A DNA stretch of 64,000 bases. Origin: Prevotella sp. (GTDB lineage: Bacteria > Bacteroidota > Bacteroidia > Bacteroidales > Bacteroidaceae). Positions within the stretch are counted from its first letter, which is position 1; the number at the start of each line of letters is the position of its first letter. The position numbers and the translations under genes were made by a program. This document shows positions 1 to 8,176 of the stretch, piece after piece. Location of the stretch: contig JAEEHW010000134.1 of the NCBI GenBank assembly GCA_016281055.1, positions 1 to 64,000 of the forward strand. The letters are read 5' to 3'. The notes under the pieces were generated by a model, which saw only the letters and a program-made list of their open reading frames with translations, was not told the origin of the DNA and did not search any database.

Positions 1-119
1 AGCAGATAAAGCAGAAGGACTATGCGCTGCCTTTCACCATGGACGACAAGCAGACTTTCCTCATCGGCATGAACTTCGACAGCGAGACACGCAATATAGA
101 ACGCTGGGTGGTGGAGTAG
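1..119 (+). CDS. C-terminus of PD-(D/E)XK / AAA-ATPase-like family protein (partial)
   Basis: The frame that starts at base 3 is open from the window edge to a TAG at 117-119 and gives 38 residues ending GMNFDSETRNIERWVVE. This matches what I know of the ends of the large Bacteroidota family annotated as ATP-binding protein with a PD-(D/E)XK nuclease domain (DUF1703), whose last strand usually reads GxNFSxExRxIxxW. Only the tail is visible, so the assignment rests on this short motif. Its function in the cell is not known; members are very numerous in Prevotella and are often treated as mobile or defence-related. Confidence 0.55.
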   Translation, partial: QIKQKDYALPFTMDDKQTFLIGMNFDSETRNIERWVVE

Positions 120-144
120 TCCTGGGGTAACCTGACGAACACAC

Positions 145-909
145 CTATACCTTTTTACCTTGTTTGCTGCGTTGGCGCTCGGCTCTTTTCTGCTCTTTCT
201 CCTTTATGGTCAGATAGTCAGCAAAAACGAATAAGCCTGCGAGTATGCCTGCGATTATACATGCTATTTTCAGCAGGAAGTTTTTAGTGTAGTCACCGTC
301 TTGCTCTGCCAGTCTCTTTTTCTCGCCTTCAGCTATGCAGCGCTTGCCGTCAAAGCCCGAGAGACGTGCCTCACCACCGCCTAACAACGCAATGAACGAA
401 AGTTTTGCATCAGACTTAAGGGTGCCATAGTAGTATGTGTAGTCAGGGCGTTTCTTCTTTATGCCGGTACCGGCGATGTTTACGTCAGAATTATTGAAGT
501 CAAGCAGAGGTGTGTTGTCATCGAAAGACAAACTGCCGTATGCAGTCTTGTGCAGGTTCGGGTCGTCGTGCGTCTTACCGTCACTGCCTTCGGTACTTAC
601 CGACACTGAGATGTAAACACATTCATTCGTTGTCTTATTGTAAGGGTCTTTTGCAAGTGTGTATTTCGGGAACTGGTAGTTGTTTATCACATACATGCGT
701 TTCTCCTGCGCTTTCACTGCATCAAGAATCTGCGCCGTAGTCGTGAGTTCGGTGAGTGAGTCAAGGCGCTCCAGATATACAGCCTCGCCTTTGTCTTGCT
801 GTAGAGAAAAGTATTGGCAGCCGCCAAAGCAGCAGAGCGTCAGCAGTATCAGTATAATGTTTCTCGGTCTAATAAATTTCTTTTGCTGTTGGTTTCGTTT
901 CTGTTTCAT
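145..909 (-). CDS. hypothetical protein with two membrane segments
   Basis: 254 residues. A basic N-terminus (KQKRNQQQKKF) is followed by a hydrophobic stretch around residues 18-33 ending in GGCQYF, which could be a lipobox-like Cys or simply an uncleaved anchor. A second hydrophobic segment (about residues 214-232) precedes a basic tail (EKEQKRAERQRSKQGKK). The middle, roughly 170 residues, would therefore sit outside the cytoplasmic membrane. I do not recognise the family. Start is the ATG at 907-909; the nearest alternative would cut off the basic leader. It is convergent with the partial gene before it, and stands alone. Confidence 0.7.
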   Translation of the reverse strand: MKQKRNQQQKKFIRPRNIILILLTLCCFGGCQYFSLQQDKGEAVYLERLDSLTELTTTAQILDAVKAQEKRMYVINNYQFPKYTLAKDPYNKTTNECVYISVSVSTEGSDGKTHDDPNLHKTAYGSLSFDDNTPLLDFNNSDVNIAGTGIKKKRPDYTYYYGTLKSDAKLSFIALLGGGEARLSGFDGKRCIAEGEKKRLAEQDGDYTKNFLLKIACIIAGILAGLFVFADYLTIKEKEQKRAERQRSKQGKKV

Positions 910-1066
910 TGTTCGTTGGTTTGTTTTTAGTCTGGCATGTCAGGTGGTTTAGGTTACCTGCTCTCTGAAATTGACCACAAAGTTAACTTTTTTTTTTGAA
1001 TAATACAAGTTTATGCAATATTAAATGTGTGGGGGGGAGTGAAAAACATACCTACATTTGCGAACA

Positions 1067-1159
1067 AATGAAGCACTCATCTGAGATGCAAAATAGAGGT
1101 TAAAGGATGTTAACACAGTCCCGTTGCACAACTTTTTTGGTTGTGCAACGGGGCTTTTT
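1067..1159 (+). ncRNA. candidate small RNA or attenuated leader
   Basis: A Bacteroidota -7 element TACATTTG lies at 1053-1060, although no good -33 TTTG is visible, and a strong intrinsic terminator closes the unit about 95 bases later. The stretch between contains a small GCACTCATCTGAGATGC fold and an 11-codon ORF beginning at the first ATG. No protein gene follows the terminator until 1634, which has its own promoter. It could be a stand-alone sRNA or a leader whose gene was lost. I do not recognise an RNA family. Confidence 0.4.
1120..1159 (+). terminator. intrinsic terminator, perfect 13-bp stem
   Basis: The arm CCCGTTGCACAAC (1120-1132) pairs exactly with GTTGTGCAACGGG (1140-1152) around a 7-base loop, and a T-run follows at 1155-1159. 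The T-run gives it polarity on the plus strand. Confidence 0.8.
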
Positions 1160-1169
1160 CGTGTAAAAC

Positions 1170-1272
1170 GATAGCTTTTACGCTCCTATTTGTGCATTTT
1201 TGTGCCGTAAAGTGATAGCCTTTACACTGTAAAAGCTATCAAATTACAAGGTAAAAGCTATCAAATTACATT
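1170..1272. repeat. GTAAAAGCTATC repeats, direct and inverted
   Basis: Two adjacent 22-base units starting GTAAAAGCTATCAAATTACA lie at 1229-1250 and 1251-1272, and the inverted core GATAGCTTTTAC is at 1170-1181. A degenerate copy (GTAAAGTGATAGCC) sits near 1207. The rest of the 910-1633 gap holds the candidate sRNA before this block and the promoter of the next gene after it. Confidence 0.75.
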
Positions 1273-1443
1273 TATATCGCCTTGTTATTTTCTTTTATAA
1301 TAAAGTAAATTGTTCAGTATCAGTACTTTGCTAAAAATTCAAAATTAGGCCGTTTTTCAGAGCAAAATTTGTTTTCGTGATTTTCATCGCAAGGATTCGC
1401 AAGTTAAATACGTTCAGGTTACAGAATTTTCCACCCTTTAAAA

Positions 1444-1475
1444 TTTTGTAGTTTCAGAAAAAGTTAGTAACTTTG
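1444..1475 (+). promoter_or_regulatory. promoter of the 1634 gene
   Basis: TTTG at 1444-1447 and TAACTTTG at 1468-1475 are separated by 20 bases, which fits the Bacteroidota sigma-ABfr consensus. It leaves a leader of about 150 bases before the ATG at 1634. Confidence 0.75.
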
Positions 1476-1542
1476 CAGAGGAAAAGAATATTGTTGTTTA
1501 TTTCCTTTGCAAACTCGTTCAAGTGCGGATGGTTTGCATTTC

Positions 1543-1560
1543 TTTGAAACATATAATGTC
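1543..1560 (+). promoter_or_regulatory. 18-base motif shared by two dockerin-gene leaders
   Basis: TTTGAAACATATAATGTC occurs here and again at 12240-12257, in both cases 80-91 bases before the ATG of a secreted dockerin protein and followed by a YATATAA. It lies within the presumed 5' leader, so it may be an RNA-level signal or a regulator site. Confidence 0.6.
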
Positions 1561-1633
1561 TATATAATGCCCATGTAATTATTCATGAAATTATTATCGA
1601 AATAAATAACATACAAACATAAAGAATAAAACG

Positions 1634-3283
1634 ATGAAAACAAAAAACAGAATGAGGCGAATTTGTCTCCTAACCTTATTCCTCGTGGCAACGGTCATGA
1701 ACGTCAGTGCAGCGAGCTATGACCTAGTGATTTGTGGTACGCGAGTGACTGATGCAAACAAAGATGACCTGTCGGTCATTAATGGTGTGAGCGGCACCAT
1801 AAAATATAATCCGTCAACTAAGACTTTGACGCTGGACAATGCAACTATGACGCGTGATATTGTAAGTCCAATTAAAAGCGAAATAGACGGATTGACGATG
1901 AATGTGAGCGGAACGAACAGTATTTCGTCTAATGCTAAAGGCTGTAGAATTATATATGCGTCTGGTGACCTCATTATAAATGGTAGTGGCACACTGTCTA
2001 TAAATGGGAGTAATTTTGAAAGTTTTGCATACGGAATATACCTTGATAATTGTAATTTGACAGTGAGTGGCTGTGCATTGAAAGTGACGGCAATGGCTGC
2101 CATTAATTTTTTTGGTGATAATCATTACAAGATGAGCGTTACCAATGATGCACATCTTGATTTGAAAGGATATGAGTGTATAGTGGGAAACTACATAGCA
2201 GAAGAACAATCTGGTACCGTGACACTTGAGGTGCTCGGTGAGCAAACGTTTATAGAAGCAAATAATATTAATCTTCCTTCAGGAGGTACTTCCCCTTGTT
2301 TGGAAGGTATCTCTCAATTTATTTTTGGTGATGGTATAGATATTTTTGAACCGGCGGAGCCACCACACCTCTTTCAAGGTAAACTTGTCGCCGTTGACGG
2401 CGTATATTGTACGAGTGTGAAGATAGGACCAGTCACGAAATACGGTCTGTGGTTTGGCGGTGTGCCAGTGACATCAGCCAATTGTGACAACATCGTCGGC
2501 CGCTACATCAAACAGGGCACTGCCACCTACGATGACGAGACAAGGACGCTGACGCTTACCGACTGCCGCATCATTTTTGACAAATTAACCGAAGGTACTA
2601 ACGGAATAATAAGCACCATGGACAGCCTCGCCATACACCTTGTGGGAAGCAACTCCATAGCCGCGGCGGATACAGGCATAGTGAGCAACGGCGACCTGAC
2701 CATTGCCGGTCCCGGCAAACTGGACTGGGGGCTTTGCACCACTGGCATATCTATGACAAGAAATAGTGACTGCAACATCAGGGTAACAGATGGGGCCAGC
2801 TTGAATATGTTGCTTGTCATTACTGGTATAGTTGGAAAAACGTGGTCATTAAGAATCAACAAAGACAAAACAGCTACTCTGTACCGAAATAAGCTCTACG
2901 TAAGCGGCGGCATGACCGATGTCAGCATTATGGCCAGCACATCTGCTATCAGTGACATAAAGAACCTTGTTCTCAGTGACGGTCTCTCGCTGACCGCACC
3001 GATAGGAGCAAAGTTTGATAACCACGCCGTGTGCGACAAGGACGGCAACGTAGTAGGCAATTTCAAGACCGTGCGCATTTCACATCTGGGCGACGTGAAC
3101 AATGACGGTGCAATCACTATGGCAGACGCCAATGCCGTAGTGAACTATTTCCTTGCTACCGACAAGCCTTCCGACTTTGACGTTGACAATGCTAACGTGA
3201 ACGGAGATACCGACAACAACGATAAACCTGCAATCACCATGGCAGACGCCAACCAGATAGTGAATATTTTCTTGGGACAGTGA
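1634..3283 (+). CDS. secreted repeat protein with C-terminal type I dockerin
   Basis: 549 residues with a clear signal peptide (basic start, then LLTLFLVATVMNVSAAS). The mature part contains two copies of a module beginning YxLxxxGxxVT and containing GTxxYxxxTxTLTLxxA, one near residue 29 and one near residue 269; the same module recurs in the protein at 12320. The spacing of short strands suggests a beta-helix-like fold. The last 65 residues form a dockerin pair: GDVNNDGAITMADANAVV and a second loop ending ITMADANQIV. The protein is likely exported; binding partner unknown. It precedes a GH8 enzyme with the same kind of dockerin, so both may attach to one cohesin-bearing or surface partner (inference). 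Confidence 0.8.
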   Translation: MKTKNRMRRICLLTLFLVATVMNVSAASYDLVICGTRVTDANKDDLSVINGVSGTIKYNPSTKTLTLDNATMTRDIVSPIKSEIDGLTMNVSGTNSISSNAKGCRIIYASGDLIINGSGTLSINGSNFESFAYGIYLDNCNLTVSGCALKVTAMAAINFFGDNHYKMSVTNDAHLDLKGYECIVGNYIAEEQSGTVTLEVLGEQTFIEANNINLPSGGTSPCLEGISQFIFGDGIDIFEPAEPPHLFQGKLVAVDGVYCTSVKIGPVTKYGLWFGGVPVTSANCDNIVGRYIKQGTATYDDETRTLTLTDCRIIFDKLTEGTNGIISTMDSLAIHLVGSNSIAAADTGIVSNGDLTIAGPGKLDWGLCTTGISMTRNSDCNIRVTDGASLNMLLVITGIVGKTWSLRINKDKTATLYRNKLYVSGGMTDVSIMASTSAISDIKNLVLSDGLSLTAPIGAKFDNHAVCDKDGNVVGNFKTVRISHLGDVNNDGAITMADANAVVNYFLATDKPSDFDVDNANVNGDTDNNDKPAITMADANQIVNIFLGQ

Positions 3284-3298
3284 CTTCGCTTCGCTCAG

Positions 3299-3333
3299 AG
3301 TGAAAAGTGAAAAGTGAAAAGTGAAAAGTGAAG
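3299..3333. repeat. simple repeat, AGTGAAAA units
   Basis: About four tandem octamers of AAGTGAAA fill the gap after the stop at 3283. The same word recurs inside a prophage gene at 24890-24912, where it is translated. Such short-period repeats appear at many junctions in this window. Confidence 0.85.
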
Positions 3334-3424
3334 AATACCATGCGGAAGGCCTCACATTCAGCCTCACTTGTGAGGGAGGGGAAAGTGAGTGAAATCAGGA
3401 ATCTGAATGAAAATATATAATTAA

Positions 3425-4888
3425 ATGAAAAAAAGGCTTTTTATTACATTCTTGCTCGTATTTGCGTTTGTCATGGTGACGAATGCAGACGAAGCCTGTT
3501 ATAATGACAGGAACGGAGGCTACTATGGACCGACTATAGAGATAGAAAACCATTCGGGAGCCTTCTATACCGGCAACTATACCAGCCCGTTCAAGACATA
3601 TCTTGGGAAGTCCGACGAAGAGATACAGGCGAAGCTCGACCAACTGTGGAACCACTATTTTAAGGGAGACAGCAACTCCAAGGTGTTTTATGACAAAGGC
3701 ACCGAGGCTTATATCAAGGACATAAACAACTGTGACGTGCGCTCCGAAGGCATGTCATACGGCATGATGATTGCCGTGCAGACAGACCACAGAGAGGAGT
3801 TTGACAAACTGTGGAACTGGGCAAAGAACCACATGTGGCATAAAGGGGGCGACTGGGACGGATACTTCGCATGGCAACGTAATGAAAGTGGCACAGGTGG
3901 CGATGAAAATTGCGCTCCTGACGGAGAGATGTATTTTATGACGTCGTTGATTTTTGCCGCCCACCGTTGGGGAGACAACAAATATATGGAGGATGCACAG
4001 TACATCTTGGAGAAAATGTGGAACAACCCTAGACACTGCCTTTTCAACCCCTCGCATTATGTCATTACGTTTCAGCCGAGTGGCGATGGTAATAATTTCT
4101 CCGATCCGTCATACGACCTGCCGGCGTTTGTGGATTTGTTCTCACGTTGGTCTGATACCAACCAGGACAAGTGGACAAGGGCTGCTAAAGAAACCCGCAA
4201 TCACCTTTACAAATCGTCGAATACCAGGTCGGGACTGTTCGCTGACTACAGCAACTTTGACGGTACGCCTCATTCTTACTCTTACAATAGTAATGCAGAA
4301 AAATACATGTACGATGCCATGCGCTGCGCTATGAACTTCGGCATGGACTATTACCTTTTCGGCGTGGATGCAACCCGACAGGAGGAAATGGCACGGAGGA
4401 TAATCAATTTCTTCGAGCAAGATGGATATAAACATGCACGCTTCAACTGGGACGGCAGTTCTCCTTCTGAGCAATACACCCAGGGTGAGACGGGAGCCAA
4501 TGCTGTGGCGTGCTACTGCTTGATGAATGACGACAGCTATCAGGAAATAGTGAGAAAGAACTTGCAGATGGCATGGGACGCAAAACCAATGACAGGGCAA
4601 TACCGTTACTACGATGGTATAGTGCACTATCTCTCTATGCTCCACCTCTGTGGCAGTTTCAAGATATGGAAGCCAGAACCTGACTACGTATTAATTAAAG
4701 GTGATGTCAATGGAGATGGTTTAGTAACGATGGCTGACGCTAACGCAGTGGTGAACCATTTCTTGTCTGAAGCCGAGGGACTGCTTACAGGCTTAGAACT
4801 GTATGTAGCAGATTGTAACGGAGACGGAGAAATAACGATGGCTGACGCCAACTGGATAGTGAATTGTTTTCTTGGAAATAATGAGTGA
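3425..4888 (+). CDS. glycoside hydrolase family 8 enzyme with dockerin
   Basis: 487 residues: signal peptide (residues 1-22), GH8 catalytic domain to about residue 415, then a dockerin pair (GDVNGDGLVTMADANAVV and CNGDGEITMADANWIV). GH8 hallmarks are visible: DVRSEGMSYGMM around residue 105-116, with E108 as candidate acid, and CAPDGEMYFMTSL around 164-176 with D166. GH8 members in gut Bacteroidota are mostly xylanases or reducing-end xylose-releasing exo-oligoxylanases, with some endoglucanases; which substrate applies cannot be read here. The enzyme is probably exported and anchored or complexed by its dockerin. Its stop overlaps the start of the next gene. Confidence 0.88.
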   Translation: MKKRLFITFLLVFAFVMVTNADEACYNDRNGGYYGPTIEIENHSGAFYTGNYTSPFKTYLGKSDEEIQAKLDQLWNHYFKGDSNSKVFYDKGTEAYIKDINNCDVRSEGMSYGMMIAVQTDHREEFDKLWNWAKNHMWHKGGDWDGYFAWQRNESGTGGDENCAPDGEMYFMTSLIFAAHRWGDNKYMEDAQYILEKMWNNPRHCLFNPSHYVITFQPSGDGNNFSDPSYDLPAFVDLFSRWSDTNQDKWTRAAKETRNHLYKSSNTRSGLFADYSNFDGTPHSYSYNSNAEKYMYDAMRCAMNFGMDYYLFGVDATRQEEMARRIINFFEQDGYKHARFNWDGSSPSEQYTQGETGANAVACYCLMNDDSYQEIVRKNLQMAWDAKPMTGQYRYYDGIVHYLSMLHLCGSFKIWKPEPDYVLIKGDVNGDGLVTMADANAVVNHFLSEAEGLLTGLELYVADCNGDGEITMADANWIVNCFLGNNE

Positions 4889-5465
4889 TACCTATACAAC
4901 CATAGAGAGTGTAGCCGAGGGCTACTATACCGAGAAGCGCAGCAAGTTTTATGCCTTTGCTCACCCTGTGCGTTCTGCCGATGAGGTGAAGGCGCTGAAC
5001 CAGATGTATCGCAAGAAATACTATGATGCTAGGCATGTGTGCTATGCCTATCGCCTCGGACCAGAGGGCGCAGAGTATCGTGCCAACGATGACGGTGAAC
5101 CGTCGAGCACGGCAGGCAAACCCATACTTGGTGTATTGTTGAGTGAAGGTGTGACAGACGTTGTAATCTTCGTGATACGCTACTATGGCGGTGTGAACCT
5201 CGGTACAGGTGGGCTTATAGTAGCCTATCGCGAGGCTGCGCACGATGCCATAGCGCATGCAGAAAAGGCGGAACGTATGGTGGAGGAGCAGTTGACATAT
5301 AATTTCACCTATCCGCAGATGAACGATGTGATGCGCATTGTGAAAGACATGGAGGCAAGGATAGTTGCACAAGATTTTCAAACGTCATGCTCCATAACAG
5401 TGGCGGTGAAGAAGTCGCTGATGCCGCAGCTGAAGCAGAGGTTGGAGGCCATTAATTTCTCGTAG
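4881..5465 (+). CDS. YigZ/IMPACT family protein (UPF0029)
   Basis: 194 residues from the ATG at 4881; a TTG at 4872 is also possible but the ATG overlaps the GH8 stop by eight bases (ATGAGTGA), a typical coupled start. Family signatures are clear: the opening SVAEGYYTEKRSKFYAF, then DARHVCYAYR, the diagnostic DDGEPSSTAGKPI and VVIFVIRYYGGVNLGTGGL, followed by the smaller C-terminal DUF1949-like domain. Members resemble the regulator IMPACT and bind nucleic acids or translation factors; a precise bacterial role is not established. The link to the GH8 gene is probably only positional. Confidence 0.9.
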   Translation: MSDTYTTIESVAEGYYTEKRSKFYAFAHPVRSADEVKALNQMYRKKYYDARHVCYAYRLGPEGAEYRANDDGEPSSTAGKPILGVLLSEGVTDVVIFVIRYYGGVNLGTGGLIVAYREAAHDAIAHAEKAERMVEEQLTYNFTYPQMNDVMRIVKDMEARIVAQDFQTSCSITVAVKKSLMPQLKQRLEAINFS

Positions 5466-5490
5466 CAGAAAAAAAAACCACCTTTATTCG

Positions 5491-5518
5491 TTTATTTCAG
5501 AAATAATTTGTAACTTTG
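5491..5518 (+). promoter_or_regulatory. promoter of the aminotransferase gene
   Basis: TAACTTTG at 5511-5518 is a perfect -7 element. The -33 region near 5487-5494 is T-rich but lacks a perfect TTTG. The leader would be about 40 bases. Confidence 0.6.
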
Positions 5519-5563
5519 CAACTTAAAATAAAAAAAAATATAAAGTAATAACAGCTTAGAGAC

Positions 5564-6763
5564 GTGCCAGTAATATCAAACCGTGGCGTTGAAATGCCTG
5601 AATCACCAATTCGTAAGCTCGCACCGTTGGCAACAGCTGCCAAGAAACGCGGCACGAAGGTGTATCATCTGAACATAGGCCAGCCCGACCTGCCCACACC
5701 GCAGGTGGGGCTTGATGCGTTGAAGAATATCGATCGTAATATATTGGAATATTCTCCGTCACAGGGTTATCTTTCTTATAGAGAGAAACTCGTAGGCTAT
5801 TACGATAAGTATAATATCAAGGTTACACCGGAGGATATAATAATCACCAGCGGTGGATCGGAAGCCATACTGTTTGCATTCATGGCCTGCCTTAATCCTG
5901 GTGATGAGATTATCGTGCCGGAGCCGGCTTATGCCAACTATATGGCATTTGCAATTTCTGCTGGCGCAAAGATTCGTACTATCGCCACGACGATAGACGA
6001 GGGCTTTTCATTGCCGAAAGTGGAGAAGTTTGAGGAACTTATCAACAGCCGCACACGTGCCATAATGATATGTAACCCGAACAACCCAACGGGATATTTA
6101 TATACACGACGTGAGATGAACCAGATACGCGACCTCGTGAAGAAATACGACTTGTATCTGTTCTCTGATGAAGTGTACCGTGAATATATATATACTGGCA
6201 GCCCATACATTTCCGTATGTCACCTTGAGGGCATAGAGCAGAATACCGTACTCATTGATTCCGTGTCGAAACGTTATTCTGAGTGCGGCATACGTATCGG
6301 TGCACTGATAACAAAGAATGAGGAAATACGCAAGGCTGTGATGAAGTTCTGCCAGGCACGTCTGTCTCCACCGTTGATAGGACAGATAGTGGCAGAGGCA
6401 TCGCTCGATGCTCCAGAGGAATACTACCGTGACGTGTATGATGAGTATGTAGAAAGAAGAAAGGTACTCATCGATGGACTGAACCGTATTCCTGGCGTAT
6501 ATTCACCAATACCTATGGGAGCGTTCTACACTATGGCACAGTTGCCTGTGGATGATGCAGAGAAGTTCTGTCGCTGGTGTTTGGAGAAGTTTAATTATGA
6601 AGGCGAGACAGTGATGATGGCTCCAGGTGCTGGATTCTATACCACACCAGGTGCAGGAGTAAATCAGGTGCGCATAGCATACGTATTGAAGAAACCAGAC
6701 CTTGAGCGTGCCCTCGTGGTATTGCGCAAGGCATTGGAGGCATATCCCGGTAGAGTGGAATGA
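5564..6763 (+). CDS. pyridoxal-phosphate aminotransferase, class I/II
   Basis: 399 residues starting at GTG; the sequence VISNRGVEMPESPIRKLAPLA directly after it matches the usual beginning of this Bacteroidota family, so the internal ATG at 5594 is unlikely. Fold type I features: LNIGQPDLPTP, ITSGGSEAI, CNPNNPTG, FSDEVYREY, and the PLP lysine in DSVSKRYSECGIRIG at about residue 235. The likely reaction is transfer of an amino group between aspartate or a similar amino acid and 2-oxoglutarate. The gene overlaps the following permease by four bases (ATGA), so the two are co-translated, though no functional link is obvious. Confidence 0.9.
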   Translation: MPVISNRGVEMPESPIRKLAPLATAAKKRGTKVYHLNIGQPDLPTPQVGLDALKNIDRNILEYSPSQGYLSYREKLVGYYDKYNIKVTPEDIIITSGGSEAILFAFMACLNPGDEIIVPEPAYANYMAFAISAGAKIRTIATTIDEGFSLPKVEKFEELINSRTRAIMICNPNNPTGYLYTRREMNQIRDLVKKYDLYLFSDEVYREYIYTGSPYISVCHLEGIEQNTVLIDSVSKRYSECGIRIGALITKNEEIRKAVMKFCQARLSPPLIGQIVAEASLDAPEEYYRDVYDEYVERRKVLIDGLNRIPGVYSPIPMGAFYTMAQLPVDDAEKFCRWCLEKFNYEGETVMMAPGAGFYTTPGAGVNQVRIAYVLKKPDLERALVVLRKALEAYPGRVE

Positions 6764-8010
6764 ATTTGCCATACTACATAGCCAGACATCTTTATAAGGG
6801 AGGTGGACGCTCGCAGAACGTCAGCCGTCCGGCGGTAAGAATTGCCATGCTTGGTATTGTCATAGGTGTGGCGGTGATGATAGCGTCGGTATGTGTGGTG
6901 TTGGGTTTTAAACACACAGTCAGAGACAAGATAGTGGGTTTTGACAGTCATATCATCGTGTCAAACTACATGACACTGCAAACCACTGACCAGTCGCAGC
7001 CGATAGTCGCTGACGACAGCTTGATGAAGGTGCTTGGTGGTATTGAGGGGGTGAGGCATGTGCAGCGTTATGCGCAGAAACAGGGAGTGCTGAAAACAGA
7101 CTCGGATTTCCTTGGCGTAGTATTCAAAGGCGTTGGTGAGGATTTTGACACCACATTTATGTCTCAGTGCCTGGTGGAAGGGAAACTACCAAAGTTTAGT
7201 GCTGTGAAGAGTACGAAACAGTTGCTTGTGTCAAAGACTATGGCAGACAAGCTGCGACTGAAGGTCGGCAGCAAGTGTACTGCATACTTCATGGCAAACG
7301 ATGACGTTAAGCTTCGCCCGTTTATAGTTGCAGGCATATATCAGAGCAACATGGGAAAGTTTGATGACGTGATGTGTCTGGCTGACATCTATACCGTAGG
7401 GAAACTATGCGGTTGGGGAAACAATGAAGTGACAGGCTGCGAACTTAGGATAGGCGATTTCGACAGTTTGGAAATTGTAGCAGACCATATAATAGACAAG
7501 GTAAACAAGACAGAGGATTGCGAGGGGCATCCCTTGTCATCGCTCACAGTATATGATTTGAGCCCACAGACATTTTCTTGGCTCGACTTGCTTGATCTTA
7601 ATGTATGGATAATACTTGTGCTGATGCTGTGTGTTGCAGGATTCACCATAGTGAGTGGACTGCTGATTATCATCCTTGAGCGCACATCGATGATAGGATT
7701 GATGAAGGCACTTGGCGCAAGAAACTCCGTAGTGCGTCGCACCTTCCGTTGGCTTGCGTTGTTTATCGTTATCAAGGGTATGGTGTGGGGCAACGTGCTC
7801 GGTATAGGCCTGTGTCTGATACAGAAATATTTTGGAGTGGTGAAACTCGATGCGTCGGTGTATTATGTAAGTGAGGCACCAGTAGAGATAAACATACCTT
7901 TGATAATCTTGCTCAATGTTGCGACTTTATTGATTACCGTTGCTGTGCTGGTATTGCCTAGCTACTATATCTCATGGATTAGTCCAGCTAAGACAATGAG
8001 GGTAGAGTAA
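6760..8010 (+). CDS. FtsX-like permease, LolC/LolE type
   Basis: 416 residues. One membrane segment near residues 28-50 (RIAMLGIVIGVAVMIASVCVVLGF) is followed by a periplasmic region of about 220 residues and three more segments in the C-terminal third, including GLMKALGARNSVVRRTF, a typical FtsX-domain loop. This is the layout of LolC/E and MacB-type permeases, which with an ATPase release lipoproteins from the inner membrane. The ATPase partner is not next to it, as is common in Bacteroidota. Start ATG overlaps the previous stop. Confidence 0.85.
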   Translation: MNLPYYIARHLYKGGGRSQNVSRPAVRIAMLGIVIGVAVMIASVCVVLGFKHTVRDKIVGFDSHIIVSNYMTLQTTDQSQPIVADDSLMKVLGGIEGVRHVQRYAQKQGVLKTDSDFLGVVFKGVGEDFDTTFMSQCLVEGKLPKFSAVKSTKQLLVSKTMADKLRLKVGSKCTAYFMANDDVKLRPFIVAGIYQSNMGKFDDVMCLADIYTVGKLCGWGNNEVTGCELRIGDFDSLEIVADHIIDKVNKTEDCEGHPLSSLTVYDLSPQTFSWLDLLDLNVWIILVLMLCVAGFTIVSGLLIIILERTSMIGLMKALGARNSVVRRTFRWLALFIVIKGMVWGNVLGIGLCLIQKYFGVVKLDASVYYVSEAPVEINIPLIILLNVATLLITVAVLVLPSYYISWISPAKTMRVE

Positions 8011-8092
8011 GTCACCATTTCGCTTCGAGTGAAAAGAAAATACAAGAAAAGAGAAAAGAGTTCAATGCGCCGGTTACTTTGTTTTACAATAA

Positions 8093-8124
8093 TTTGCGTA
8101 TGTCAAAATAAATTAGTAAATTTG
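8093..8124 (+). promoter_or_regulatory. promoter of ileS
   Basis: TTTG at 8093-8096, 20 bases, then TAAATTTG at 8117-8124. The start codon follows about 50 bases later. Confidence 0.75.
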
Positions 8125-8176
8125 CAACTTATTTAATACACGACAAGAAAGTAAAATCGTAAATTAAAGACTATAT

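Noticed and set aside
1170..1272. CRISPR array
   Set aside because: Only two adjacent units without spacers.
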